Source of the DNA: Hoylesella buccalis ATCC 35310
Lineage (GTDB): Bacteria > Bacteroidota > Bacteroidia > Bacteroidales > Bacteroidaceae
Direction: 5' to 3'
NCBI RefSeq assembly: GCF_025151385.1
Contig: NZ_CP102287.1
Location: forward strand, 2,480,001 to 2,544,000
DNA length: 64,000 nt
Of the stretch, positions 63,960 through 64,000 are shown piece by piece (position 1 is the first letter of the stretch; every line of letters starts with the position of its first letter). A program made the position numbers and the translations under genes. The notes beneath the pieces were generated by a model. It made no database searches. It was not told the origin of the DNA and saw only the letters and a list, made by a program, of their open reading frames with translations.

Positions 63960-64000
63960 TAGTTGACGAGTTCACGAGTTAACAAGTTGACCAGTTGATA
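63960..64000. repeat. AGTTGAC-AGTT short direct repeats at the right edge
   Basis: GTTGACGAGTT, ACGAGTTAAC, AAGTTGACCAGTT follow the receptor stop codon and continue out of the window; a simple degenerate repeat. Confidence 0.55.

Overview
The window looks like a chromosomal stretch of a Prevotella-type Bacteroidota. The evidence is the promoter style (TTTG / about 20 nt / TAnnTTTG), leaders without clear Shine-Dalgarno sequences, a PorZ-like type IX secretion protein, Bacteroidales mobilization and DUF3945/TopB/helicase genes, a 615-residue IspG and many SusC/HmuR-like outer-membrane receptors. No tRNA, rRNA or CRISPR array was recognised. The exact species cannot be told from sequence alone.

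Positions 1 to about 38.4-38.8 kb are the right-hand part of an integrative conjugative or mobilizable element; its left end lies outside the window. In order it carries the end of a relaxase gene and a TraG/MobC coupling protein (1-2672); a three-gene AT-rich cargo operon of methyltransferase, peptidase S74 surface protein and subtilisin-like lipoprotein (2772-6049); and a truncated DUF3945 gene (6526-6831). That fragment is fused to a block of about 11.6 kb (6832-18441) holding a broken outer-membrane barrel gene, a seven-gene HmuY/TonB-receptor heme-type operon, an ISAon1-type insertion sequence and a second large outer-membrane receptor. The element backbone then resumes with an intact DUF3945 gene, topB and a 2066-residue methylase/helicase gene that is split by a group II intron (27343-29824). 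On the minus strand follow an Abi_2 (HEPN) gene, a control and replication operon (XRE regulator, HTH, primase/RepA-like ATPase, excisionase-like HTH) and two tandem tyrosine integrases. Inverted-repeat arrays near 35.3-35.5 kb and 38.2-38.4 kb look like operators or recombinase sites.

From 38.9 kb the DNA is core chromosome: leuS-yitT-rdgB-porZ-glycosyltransferase as one run; a low-GC acyltransferase gene flanked by two copies of a 200-380 bp repeat rich in DnaA-box-like motifs; rubredoxin; DUF4254 plus family-9 glycosyltransferase; acpP-fabF-rnc; a minus-strand run of hypothetical-rpoN-PAP2-purE-ispG; then a histidine acid phosphatase, a small Cys/His protein and a TonB-dependent receptor at the right edge.

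The most noteworthy points are the nested heme-acquisition cargo bounded by a mosaic duplicate of DUF3945, the intron placed exactly in helicase motif VI, a repeat module shared by DUF3945 and TopB, a terminator-like hairpin in the Abi gene leader, and the duplicated DnaA-box-rich repeats around the acyltransferase gene.
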